NCBI GenBank assembly: GCA_019186985.1
Contig: JABARQ010000002.1
Span: 43,745 to 107,744, forward strand
Direction: 5' to 3'
Length of the DNA: 64,000 nucleotides
DNA from: Prosthecobacter sp.
Lineage (GTDB): Bacteria > Verrucomicrobiota > Verrucomicrobiia > Verrucomicrobiales > Verrucomicrobiaceae
Numbering within the stretch: position 1 is the stretch's first letter; each line of letters starts with the position of its first letter. Positions 54,130-62,976 of the stretch are shown piece after piece. The notes beneath the pieces are model-generated. The model did no database searches, was not told the origin of the DNA, and worked only from the letters and a program-made list of their open reading frames with translations. The position numbers and the translations under genes are program-made.

Positions 54130-55095
54130 TCAATAGCGCAGCAGCTTGCGCAGCTCGGCGCTGATGCTGGCGGTGGTCGGGCGGTGGGACTTCCAGAGGT
54201 TTGGGTGATAAGGGATGGGAGTGTCCTTGCTGTTGAGGCGAAGCGGCGGGGCGTCGAGCAGGTGAAAGGCTTCACTGGCGACACGGGCCACGACTTCCGC
54301 CGTGGCCCCGCCCCAGGGGAAGGATTCGCCGACGACGAGCAGGCGACCGGTGCGTGCCACGGAGGCGAGGATGGTGTCGGTGTCCATGGGCTTGACCGAG
54401 CGCAGGTCAACGACCTCGACCTCATAGCCGTCGAGCCGGAGTTCCTCGGCGGCCTTGAGGGACTCATGAAGCATGGCGCTGTAGGTCACCACGGTGGCGT
54501 CGCGCCCGGGCCTGGCGATGCGGGCCTTGCCAATGGGCATGGCCTGTCCGAAGTCGTCGGCCTTGAGGTGGTAGTAGAGGAACTTGTGCTCGCAGAAGAT
54601 GACGGGGTCGTCCAATTTGACGCTGTCGAGCAGCATCCAGTAGGCGTCCTCGACGGTGGCGGGGGTGAGGATCACCAGGCCGGGATAGTGGGCATAGATG
54701 CTCTCCATGCTCTGGCTGTGGAAGGGGCCGCTGCCGGCGGTGCCGCCGGAGGGGAGCCGGATGGTGATGGGGCAGGGGGTCTGGGTGCGCCAGTAGAGGG
54801 TGGCAGCCTGGTTGACGATCTGGTTGAAGCCCACCGAGGAGAAGTCGGCGAACTGCATTTCGATGATGGGCCGGGCGCCTTCGACGGCGGCGCCGACGGC
54901 CATGCCGATCATGGCATCCTCGCTGATGGGAGAGTCGAAGACACGGCCGGGGAACTCACGTCCGAGGTTCTTGGTGGCCTTGAAGGCGCCGCCAAAGGCG
55001 TTGATGTCCTGCCCGTAGAGGAAGACGTCAGGGTTGGTTCTCAGGGCCTCATACTGGGCTTCGCGAATGGCTTCCAGGTAGGTGATGCTGCTCAT
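54130..55095 (-). CDS. 2-oxo acid (pyruvate-type) dehydrogenase E1 component, beta subunit
   Basis: A 321-residue thiamine-diphosphate enzyme subunit that pairs with E1-alpha. Family segments include YLEAIREAQYEAL, FGGAFKATKNL, SPISEDAMIGMAVGAAVEGARPIIEMQFADF, LPSGGTAGSGPFHSQSME and VEVVDLRSVKPMDTDTI. The ATG overlaps the alpha-subunit TGA by 4 bp (55092-55095). No E2 or E3 gene lies in the window, so pyruvate, acetoin or branched-chain specificity cannot be fixed. Confidence 0.92.
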   Translation of the reverse strand: MSSITYLEAIREAQYEALRTNPDVFLYGQDINAFGGAFKATKNLGREFPGRVFDSPISEDAMIGMAVGAAVEGARPIIEMQFADFSSVGFNQIVNQAATLYWRTQTPCPITIRLPSGGTAGSGPFHSQSMESIYAHYPGLVILTPATVEDAYWMLLDSVKLDDPVIFCEHKFLYYHLKADDFGQAMPIGKARIARPGRDATVVTYSAMLHESLKAAEELRLDGYEVEVVDLRSVKPMDTDTILASVARTGRLLVVGESFPWGGATAEVVARVASEAFHLLDAPPLRLNSKDTPIPYHPNLWKSHRPTTASISAELRKLLRY

Positions 55096-56138
55096 CCTTC
55101 ATTTCCCTCCACAAGCGAGGTCGTCGAAAGCGCCTGCCAGGTTTCCCGGTAGGGGTCGGGGGTCGGTTCCTTCAGCACCTGGGAGGTGGCCTGATCCACC
55201 TCCTGCCGCGCCTGCTTGTGCCATGCTTCCAGTTCAGCCTGGGTGGTCCAGCCGAGGTCAAGCGCCTGCTGCTGCGCCACGGTCAGGCAGTCACGGCTTT
55301 CGTGGATCTTCTTCATCGACTCCGGGATGTAGGAGGCGTCGTCGTGTTCTCCATGACCTCCCAGGCGGAGCAGGCGGCCGACCACCATCTGCGGTCCGTG
55401 GCCGACGCGGGCGCGCTCGAAGGCCGTGCGATAGACCTTCACGCAGGCCAGCAGGTCGGTGCCGTCCACGGAGTGGCCCTCGATGCCGTAGCCATGGGCG
55501 CGATCCACGAGGTTTTCGCAGGCATACTGGCGGCTGGTGGGAGTGGAGTAGGCGTACTGGTTGTTGGCGATGCTGACGACGAGGGGCAGCTTTTCCACGG
55601 CGGCCATGTTCAGTCCTTCGTGAAAGGCACCCGTCGAGGTGCCGCCGTCGCCGATGCTGGTGGCGCCGGCGGAGTCGCCCAGGGTGCCCTTGATCCGTCG
55701 TGCAAAGAGGGCGCCGGCAACGACGGAGAGCAGGCTGCCGAGGTGGGAAATCATGGCCATGTAGCCGTGCTTCGGCTGGCCGCGATGGATGTTGCCGTCA
55801 CGTCCGCGCATGGGGCCGGTGACGACGCCGAGGTAGGTGCGGAGGCTGTCGATGAGGGGTTCGCCGAAGGCGATGCGTCCTGCCTGGTCGCGGATCAGCG
55901 GGCCGTAGACGTCCTTGTCCCAGCGGAGATGAATGCCGGCGGCGGCGCTGAAGGCCTCCTGGCCGCGCCCAAGATAAACTCCGCCGACAATGCGTCCGCC
56001 GGCGCGGTAGAGGCTGCCCAGCTTCTCCTCCAGGGTGCGTGAGCGGATCATGCAGCGCAGCGCCCTGAGGAAGTCCTCTCGAAACCCTTCCTCGGGACCG
56101 GTTAGAACATGGGATTTGGAATCAGCAGCTGATGTCAT
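55092..56138 (-). CDS. 2-oxo acid (pyruvate-type) dehydrogenase E1 component, alpha subunit
   Basis: A 348-residue subunit that binds thiamine diphosphate and decarboxylates the 2-oxo acid. The ThDP motif runs from Gly163-Asp164-Gly165 to Asn192-Asn193 (SIGDGGTSTG ... IANNQ). MIRSRTLEEKL, GRGQEAFSAAAG and the RLGGHGEHDD phosphorylation-loop-like segment are also typical. It is the first gene of an alpha-beta-LolC/E-like run on the minus strand. Confidence 0.92.
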   Translation of the reverse strand: MTSAADSKSHVLTGPEEGFREDFLRALRCMIRSRTLEEKLGSLYRAGGRIVGGVYLGRGQEAFSAAAGIHLRWDKDVYGPLIRDQAGRIAFGEPLIDSLRTYLGVVTGPMRGRDGNIHRGQPKHGYMAMISHLGSLLSVVAGALFARRIKGTLGDSAGATSIGDGGTSTGAFHEGLNMAAVEKLPLVVSIANNQYAYSTPTSRQYACENLVDRAHGYGIEGHSVDGTDLLACVKVYRTAFERARVGHGPQMVVGRLLRLGGHGEHDDASYIPESMKKIHESRDCLTVAQQQALDLGWTTQAELEAWHKQARQEVDQATSQVLKEPTPDPYRETWQALSTTSLVEGNEG

Positions 56139-56628
56139 CGGGTGTGAACACGGGTGGTGCAGTTACGGGACTGAATCCGGCCGAAATTCCCGGAATGCTT
56201 TCACAGCCGTGCCGGAATGTCCAGAGGGGATTCCAGGCTCTCTGCGTGCGGTCTGATCCAGTCCAGCCAGGGGTGTAGCTACCCCTGGAGCAGCATGGCG
56301 GGGACGATGCTCTGGCGTCCAGGAAGGAGGGCGAAGTGGCTGGCGGCGGAGGCGGGCTTCAAGACGTTTGAGCTGGGAGACATGGTGTCGGGCCGTCGGA
56401 GGATGTAGCCGTGCTCTCCGCCACGCTGCGGCACATGATCCTTGATGGCCATCCCAATCACCTGCCTTGCAGTCGTTGATCTGGGAAGCCTGAAAACCCA
56501 AATCAGCACAACGTTTAGGTCTGGTCATGGGTTATTTGGGTTTTTTTGCTTTGTAGGTAGTTTTGCCGACTATTCGTTTTCAGCTTATTGTCTAGATGTG
56601 GAGCCCCGGTTGTCGCCGGAAGCACTCC
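56139..56628. other. 490-bp intergenic region upstream of the TSP3 gene
   Basis: The left part holds the start side of the E1-alpha gene and a hairpin (CCAGGGGT at 56267-56274 with ACCCCTGG at 56281-56288). The middle has a possible small minus-strand reading frame (56279-56452). The right part (56500-56600) is distinctly AT-rich, with TTGCTT near 56546 and ACTATT near 56569, and probably carries the promoter of the large gene. Confidence 0.5.
56279..56452 (-). CDS. possible small or remnant gene
   Basis: A 57-residue frame (MAIKDHVPQRGGEHGY...). Third codon positions are overwhelmingly G or C, as in real genes of this genome, which random intergenic DNA need not show. No family is recognised and no Shine-Dalgarno is clear. 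Its stop codon lies within the 56267-56288 hairpin. It may be a degraded gene end rather than an active gene. Confidence 0.3.
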   Translation of the reverse strand: MAIKDHVPQRGGEHGYILRRPDTMSPSSNVLKPASAASHFALLPGRQSIVPAMLLQG

Positions 56629-59600
56629 ATGGATCCTCTCTCTCCCCCCGCCAAGGCTCCTGTCACTTCCACCTCCCATGAAGGTCCGCACTCCTGTTGG
56701 TTAGGCCGTCTGCGCTCGCGTTCCCGCCGCTGGCATCTCCTTCATGGCCTGCTCATCGCCCAGCTCCTTCTGCCGCCCCTCCCCCTGCCGCCCGGCTCTT
56801 CCCGGGTGCTTGCTTTCGGGCCGGATGACCTCTCCGCCCTCGCAGACGATCCTGAAGCTTCTCCTGACGCCAGTCCCGCCCCGTTGCAGGACTCGGACGG
56901 TGATCATCTTTCCGACGACCAGGAATCCGCCGCAGGCACGGACCCCTTCAATCCCGACACCGACCACGACGGCCTCAGCGACCACGACGAGGTCATGGTC
57001 ACGGCTTCCAATCCACTGTCGCCCGACAGCGATGCCGACGGCATCTCCGACTACAACGCCTTCTATGGCTGCATGACGGTCAACACCCGCATTCTCGGCG
57101 CGGGAGCCTCTGCCGATGACTGGGACGGAGACGGACTGAAGGATCCGGTGGACCCCGACCCGCTGTCAGCCCTCAATATTCCCGACTCCGACGGCGATCA
57201 TGTGCCGGACAGCCAGGACAGCCATCCTTTGGACCCAGGCTTATGGAACGACAGGAATGGCAACGGCTTGAATGATGACGCCGAGCTTCCCGGGGCAGAC
57301 CTTGATGGCGACGGGACCTCGGACTCGACGGATTCCCATCCGGCCGACCCCGCCTTGTTCAACGACTGGAACTTCAACGGCCGCAACGACCAGCTCGAGG
57401 ACTGGGACGAGGATGGCGTCAGCAACCTGCAGGACTCGCACCCCGGCTCCAACGACCTGTGGTGCGACTGGAATGGCAACGGGTTGAATGATGATGTCGA
57501 AGCCTCCATGGCCGCAGGCAAAGAACGGTCAGGAACCGCCGCTGGCGGCGAAGGAGACGAGGACGCCGATGGTGACGGCTACACCGGGGATCGTGACTCA
57601 CATCCCTCCGACGCCAGCCTCTGGAACGATCACAACGGCAACGGCGTCAACGATGAGTCCGAGGCTCCTGCCGACACCGACCGTGATGGCATCGCGGATG
57701 CCCTGGACACCTTCCCCGAGGATCATGACAACGATGGCCTCAGCGACGCGGAGGAACAGGCTCTCGGCACCAATGGCAGCGAGCCGGACAGCGACGGAGA
57801 CGGGCTTTCGGATGCCGATGAAGTGCAGCTTGGCACCAGCCCCTTGAACGTGGACACGGATGCCGACGGGCTCACGGACGGAGAGGAGCTGAACGCCTAT
57901 CACACCGATCCGCTGGAACCCACCGGGCTGGTTCTTTCCCAGGCGGAGGCGCCCGAAGCCGGGGGGGCTGCGACGCCCGAGTTCTCCCTGAGCCTTTCCC
58001 AGACGGTTCCGGCACCTGATGCCTCGGGGGGAACACGCACCTTTGAACATGCCCAGGGCTCAACCCTGGCCTTCCCGAGCAAAAGCGCGACCAGCACCAA
58101 GGCCGACCTGACCAAGACGCTCGTCCTGACCAACAATGGCACCTCGCCCCTGACAGGTCTCAATGCCAGCCTCTCGGGCCCTGATGCCGCGCAGTTTCGC
58201 CTGGGCTCCCTCTCCAGCGCCGATCTTCCCCCAGGCGCCACACGCGGCATGACCCTCAGCTTCCTGGCTCCAGCGCCGGCCACCAAGGCCCGTTCCGCCA
58301 CGCTGACCTTCAGTGCGGGCAGTTTTGCCGAACCGCTGTTCACCCTTCATCTGGGCAGTGTCGTCAGCAAGGGGCTCTGGGCCGCCAATGATGACTACTT
58401 CTTTGCGGATTACACGGACTCCGACCAGGACGGCATTCCAGATCTTGTGGAGGCCATGTACCTTCCCCTGGTGGTCACGGCGGATGGCGACCTGGACGGA
58501 GATGGCGTGACCAATGTGGACCAGTATCGTGCAGGCCGGGACCTGCGTGACCGGGCCAGAAGCACCGATGTCGACGCCGACGGACTCACCAATGTGATGG
58601 AGGACGCCTGGAACGCCGCCTATCCGGGAAGGCTCAACAAATATTACTTTGCCGATGCCGTGGCCGATCCGGACGGCGACGGCCTGCTGACCCTGGAGGA
58701 GCTGACCTGCTCCTGGGGCGGCGGTGGCAAGGATCCGCTGGCCGTGGCCACCCATCCCTTCGTTGCCTCCAGCGCCCCGCCATCAGCCTCCAGGACGGCC
58801 ACCTACAAGGTCACGACTCGAACACCTCCGAAGACCGCCGCCATCGCCATCAACGGCGGCATCCTCAGCCGACAAAGCCGCCACGCCGCCTGGATGAATG
58901 ACGGCCTGCTGCGCCGGGCCCTGCATGAAACCGTCGCCATGAACGGCGGCAAACTGCCGACGAGCTTCTTTACTCCGGAACGCATCGTCCACGCAGCCTC
59001 GACCGCCCTGCAGACGACCCACGGTTCCGACCACCTGCCCCTGGGCTACCTCGGCTGGCTTTCTCAGCTGACGCTTCCCCTCATTGTCCCCGATCCACTG
59101 CCCGACAGTCTTCCCGAGAGCATGCGCACCCGCCTGCGAGGTCTGGAACTGCCCAAGGCGGAGGATCCGGATGAAGATGGCATGCCCACCGCCTGGGAGG
59201 CCGCCCACGACCTTGACTGGCGGGATGCGACCGACAGCGACCTGCCCCATGCCAGGGCAGCCCTGCTTGACCGCTCCGTGGTCGTTGCCGCGAGACGCAG
59301 CGCGATTGGGACGGAACTGTCAGGGCTCACCGGCAGCACCGCCGCCATCAAGGCGAAGCGTGCCGCGCTCACCCTGGAAAACGACCGGCTGGAGGCCGAG
59401 TCCGAGGCGCTCAGGCAGGTTCTGGGCCGCCTGACCCCGGGCGCAGCAGGCTGGGAAGGATGGAACATCCTCGAGTATGTGCCCACGGTTGACGGCCAGC
59501 CGGTGGAGCGCAGCAGCCATCTGGTCCCCATCTATGCCATTGCCGAGGCCAAGTTCCCTGCCGCCCTGGCCGCCGCACCCGCCACCACCTGGAACACCCG

Positions 59601-62600
59601 CCGCGCCGCCTGGATCGACAAGCAGGCCGCCGCCCTTTACTGGCATGTGCTCGCCGCCCTGGACCCCGACCACGACGGCCTCATGAATGCCGATGAAAAC
59701 CTGCGCAACCTCAACCCACGGCTGCCCGACTATGCGGAGACTTCCGGACGTGACACGGATGGCGACGGGTTCACGGACGCCATGGAGATGACCACCGGCA
59801 CCGATCCCCTGAATGCGGGTAAAAAACCTGTCTATGCCATCGACGTCCTTTCACCTGTCACCGAGCGAACGGCATCCGCGCTGCATGCCATGGACAAGCC
59901 CTTGCGCCTGCGGACCGTGCTGCGTGGACCGGGAGGTTCCTGGCCCCTGGTCGGCCAGCGCCTCACGGCCAGCGCTCCAGACGCGCTCACCCTTCTGGCC
60001 TGGGGCCACGGCAGCTCCTCCAGCTGGGACTGGCATCCCAAGAACACCCTGCCCCCCCTCATGACCGACCCCCAGGGCATCGCACTCCTCCAAGTCAATC
60101 CGACCTGGAAAAAAGGCGCCCTGAACCTGACGCTCAAGTCCACACCCGGGAGTGACGCGCCCGCAGGCCTGAAGGCCGCGAGCACCACCTGCGTCCTGAC
60201 CGTCACCCTTCCTGCCGGCGATGCTGACGCCGACGGACTGCCCGACGCCTGGGAAACCCAGGCCGCCCAGGATGAACGGCCGGCCCACCTGCTCAACAAG
60301 ACCAGCGCCCTCGACGCCGAGGCAGGCCCCCAGCATTTTGGCTATCATCCAGACACCTCGATCCATGATCTGCCCGAATCAGCCTGGGTGCTGCTGCACG
60401 ACCTCGCGAATGAACGGGACAGCCAGGGATACCTGCCCGACTATCCCATCACCGCCGCCTCCCATGCCGTGATCGCCGTCCCCGCCTCTGACAATGCGGC
60501 AAGAGTCGCGCGCAACAGGATCCTCGCCCTGATTGACCCCGATCATGACGGCTGGTCCAACCTTGAAGAATATCAAAACGGCACCCACCCGCGTTACCCT
60601 GATAATCCAGGCACGGAATACAGGGACTCCGATGGTGATGGGTGGAGCAACAAACTCGAAATGGACCTGCAAAGCAACCCGTTCAGCGCGGCAAGCAAGC
60701 CCTCCCTTCAGAGCGACATCGATGGTGATGGTCTGACCCTGGCCCAGGAGCTCGCCCTTGGCACAAATGCGAAAAAGCGCGACACCGACGGCGATGGGTT
60801 CAGCGACGGCTGGGAGCACGAGTATGGCTTCAATCCCCTCGCCTACGACGATCAGACCGCCGACGTGGACTACGACGGCCTGAGCAACTGGCAGGAGGAA
60901 CGCCTAGGCACCAATCCCAGAAAAATGGACACCGACGGTGATGGCGACAGCGATTTTGAGGAATATGAAAGGGGCAGCAACCCGCTCGACAGCCGGAGCA
61001 CGGTGAGCAACCCCGGCGGTATTGCCAACGGCTCGGCGGCTGATTCCCCCTCGCCACAGACTCTCAGCTATCTGAACACCCTGGGGCCGCTGATGAGCGT
61101 CACCGTGACCCTGGGTGACTGGAGCGCCAGCTATTCAGAAGCCTACCGGGCTCGCTTTCACCCTCTGGAAGGGGACGACCGGCAGGATCAGATCCTTGCC
61201 AACACCAATTATGGCCTGGTTCAAAATGGGGCGGTAAGTCTGCGCAGAGGAGCCAAATACAGGGTCACCCTGGAACATGTCGGCTCCAAGCAGCAGCGCC
61301 CCGATTATGACTACCAGTTTGACATTCGTTCACCGGAAATCACCCTGGAGGATCCTGCGGGAATGACAGGCATGCATGCGGACGATACAGACTCCATGGT
61401 CCCCAGGCCGACCCCCGTTTTCTATGCGGCCGGGAAGACGGCCGTAGTGCGTGTCCCCTGGCTGAGTTCAGCCACGGTTTCCGATGTGCCGCAGAACAAC
61501 CGACAGCGCACCAGGCTGGGGGTGGGAGAAGAGGTCTGGATCCTGGCAAGACCCTCGGATGCCTGGGGCAGCATGTCCTTCACCTCAAGCAACCAGAGCC
61601 AAATCCGTGCGCTTAGCGTGGGCCAGGGCATCTACCTCCTCAACGCCGGCAGGCAGGCCGGGTCGGCGTCGCTGACCGCCACTTCCGGCATCGGCAGCCA
61701 GACCAGGACCTTTTCCATCATCGAGCCATCCGGCGAGACGGCTGTGAAAGTGCGTGATTTGCCTTACCCGGAAATGGTGCAGGGCGTGGGCATGGAGCTG
61801 GAGGTCACGGTTCTTCCCAGGGATGTGTCGTTCTACAACCTGGAAATGCGGGAGGTCGACCTGGGCACCGAAGGAGTCACGGGAGTGTTTGCACAGATCA
61901 ATCCCGGGCGGCTGGTGCATCAGGTCAACAGCAACTGGATCAGCCTGGGCAAGGACAACCAATGGCGGGACAACGCCGAGTTCCACAGCTTTCCGCGACA
62001 GGAGTGGGGAGCCGGGGCGTTCGAGTGGAAGATCGGAGTGGAATGGAGGGTGAGAGGCGGCAGCGACACCGGCAAAAGACTGCCGACCAACCGGCGTCAG
62101 GTGCACACGATGGTGGACGCAACAGGCAGCAGCAGGATCACCAAGACGTTCGGGACGCAGTCACCCGGACCTCAGGCGACGAGGAATCTCAAGCTTCTCA
62201 CGGTGGAGGTAAAGACAGAAACAATCGCTGACCAACCGACTAACCGTGACCGCAAGAAGATAGGTATTGGTGAGGAAGTCCGGCTAGACATCACATCGCC
62301 AGTAGACGCACAAGTCACCTGGGCTTTGAAAGCTGGAAGTCACGGACAACTATTTCGTCCACTCAATTATCCAGCTAACGCGATCATGTTTATCGCCTCT
62401 GAACAAGGGAAGAAGGCCGAGGTTGAGGTCACGCTGACGAACTATCAAAACGCTAAGTCCGTTGTCACTTTCGATGTCATTGCCCCCAAAAGCATCACAT
62501 TCGAGATAGTAGAGGGTCCCGGCATTGTGGTTGAGTCCGACCCTGTCGGAATCAAGATGGAGTTAAAGGCTGACTGGTATTACGGGCCTGATGATGTATG

Positions 62601-62976
62601 CTTCTACAACGTGGTAGGAGGAGAGACGGTCGCGCCTGCGGTTAGAACTGGATGTTTCCTTGATGATCCGAGCACTGATCAACCTCATCCTGCATGGATC
62701 GCGGGGCTTGGGGGCGACTTGACCAAGACAGTTACAAAAGGCAAAGGAACTAAGTGCAAAACACCCGATCACATTCGACTGGGCCGCTGGCAGCCTCCCA
62801 CTATCGACAAAACAGGTCGTTTTGAATGGAACATCCAATGGAAGTACCGCCTCAAGTGGGGATTGGATGAAGGTACTCCATTCGCCCCAGTAACGCAATG
62901 GATGGAAGTGATCTCAGGACAAGGCTTTAACGGCTTCAACGGAAAAGGAGGAAAAGGCAATGTCAATGTTCCTTAA
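56629..62976 (+). CDS. giant secreted TSP3-repeat protein with duplicated C-terminal module
   Basis: A 2115-residue exported protein. The ATG at 56629 is preferred over one at 56596; a long hydrophobic signal (about 35-65) follows a basic stretch. Calcium-binding TSP3-like repeats (D-x-D-x-D-G-x2-D) fill about 88-427, recur near 598-711, 1043-1065 and 1198, and again at 1302-1458. An ASH-like beta-domain (LTKTLVLTNNGTSPLTG) is at about 494-575. A helical region with a coiled coil (about 880-938) lies in the middle. The C-terminus has two diverged copies of one module at about 1624-1820 and 1871-2110; both open with N-R-x-R-x3-G-x-G-E-E-V and share a DV[SC]FYN segment and a G-x-F-E-W end. The second copy has lower G+C. 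The stop overlaps the next gene. Function is unknown; a surface or secreted effector-like role is only a guess. Confidence 0.85.
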   Translation: MDPLSPPAKAPVTSTSHEGPHSCWLGRLRSRSRRWHLLHGLLIAQLLLPPLPLPPGSSRVLAFGPDDLSALADDPEASPDASPAPLQDSDGDHLSDDQESAAGTDPFNPDTDHDGLSDHDEVMVTASNPLSPDSDADGISDYNAFYGCMTVNTRILGAGASADDWDGDGLKDPVDPDPLSALNIPDSDGDHVPDSQDSHPLDPGLWNDRNGNGLNDDAELPGADLDGDGTSDSTDSHPADPALFNDWNFNGRNDQLEDWDEDGVSNLQDSHPGSNDLWCDWNGNGLNDDVEASMAAGKERSGTAAGGEGDEDADGDGYTGDRDSHPSDASLWNDHNGNGVNDESEAPADTDRDGIADALDTFPEDHDNDGLSDAEEQALGTNGSEPDSDGDGLSDADEVQLGTSPLNVDTDADGLTDGEELNAYHTDPLEPTGLVLSQAEAPEAGGAATPEFSLSLSQTVPAPDASGGTRTFEHAQGSTLAFPSKSATSTKADLTKTLVLTNNGTSPLTGLNASLSGPDAAQFRLGSLSSADLPPGATRGMTLSFLAPAPATKARSATLTFSAGSFAEPLFTLHLGSVVSKGLWAANDDYFFADYTDSDQDGIPDLVEAMYLPLVVTADGDLDGDGVTNVDQYRAGRDLRDRARSTDVDADGLTNVMEDAWNAAYPGRLNKYYFADAVADPDGDGLLTLEELTCSWGGGGKDPLAVATHPFVASSAPPSASRTATYKVTTRTPPKTAAIAINGGILSRQSRHAAWMNDGLLRRALHETVAMNGGKLPTSFFTPERIVHAASTALQTTHGSDHLPLGYLGWLSQLTLPLIVPDPLPDSLPESMRTRLRGLELPKAEDPDEDGMPTAWEAAHDLDWRDATDSDLPHARAALLDRSVVVAARRSAIGTELSGLTGSTAAIKAKRAALTLENDRLEAESEALRQVLGRLTPGAAGWEGWNILEYVPTVDGQPVERSSHLVPIYAIAEAKFPAALAAAPATTWNTRRAAWIDKQAAALYWHVLAALDPDHDGLMNADENLRNLNPRLPDYAETSGRDTDGDGFTDAMEMTTGTDPLNAGKKPVYAIDVLSPVTERTASALHAMDKPLRLRTVLRGPGGSWPLVGQRLTASAPDALTLLAWGHGSSSSWDWHPKNTLPPLMTDPQGIALLQVNPTWKKGALNLTLKSTPGSDAPAGLKAASTTCVLTVTLPAGDADADGLPDAWETQAAQDERPAHLLNKTSALDAEAGPQHFGYHPDTSIHDLPESAWVLLHDLANERDSQGYLPDYPITAASHAVIAVPASDNAARVARNRILALIDPDHDGWSNLEEYQNGTHPRYPDNPGTEYRDSDGDGWSNKLEMDLQSNPFSAASKPSLQSDIDGDGLTLAQELALGTNAKKRDTDGDGFSDGWEHEYGFNPLAYDDQTADVDYDGLSNWQEERLGTNPRKMDTDGDGDSDFEEYERGSNPLDSRSTVSNPGGIANGSAADSPSPQTLSYLNTLGPLMSVTVTLGDWSASYSEAYRARFHPLEGDDRQDQILANTNYGLVQNGAVSLRRGAKYRVTLEHVGSKQQRPDYDYQFDIRSPEITLEDPAGMTGMHADDTDSMVPRPTPVFYAAGKTAVVRVPWLSSATVSDVPQNNRQRTRLGVGEEVWILARPSDAWGSMSFTSSNQSQIRALSVGQGIYLLNAGRQAGSASLTATSGIGSQTRTFSIIEPSGETAVKVRDLPYPEMVQGVGMELEVTVLPRDVSFYNLEMREVDLGTEGVTGVFAQINPGRLVHQVNSNWISLGKDNQWRDNAEFHSFPRQEWGAGAFEWKIGVEWRVRGGSDTGKRLPTNRRQVHTMVDATGSSRITKTFGTQSPGPQATRNLKLLTVEVKTETIADQPTNRDRKKIGIGEEVRLDITSPVDAQVTWALKAGSHGQLFRPLNYPANAIMFIASEQGKKAEVEVTLTNYQNAKSVVTFDVIAPKSITFEIVEGPGIVVESDPVGIKMELKADWYYGPDDVCFYNVVGGETVAPAVRTGCFLDDPSTDQPHPAWIAGLGGDLTKTVTKGKGTKCKTPDHIRLGRWQPPTIDKTGRFEWNIQWKYRLKWGLDEGTPFAPVTQWMEVISGQGFNGFNGKGGKGNVNVP
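61568..61592 (+). repeat. 25-bp direct repeat, copy 1 (inside first C-terminal module)
   Basis: An exact 25-bp sequence starting GCAGCATG, encoding SMSFTSS within the first duplicated module. The second copy is at 63851-63875. The two are 2283 bp apart (a multiple of three). Confidence 0.85.
62945..62951 (+). promoter_or_regulatory. strong Shine-Dalgarno AAGGAGG for the overlapping gene
   Basis: AAGGAGG ends 8 nt before the ATG at 62960. It lies inside the 3' end of the giant gene, where it encodes Gly/Lys residues. Most starts in this window lack such a site, so it stands out. Confidence 0.8.

Noticed and set aside
56886..57930. TSP3 region as DNA tandem repeat or CRISPR-like array
   Set aside because: The periodicity is at protein level (D-x-D-x-D-G); the DNA units vary in length and sequence and there are no identical repeats with spacers.
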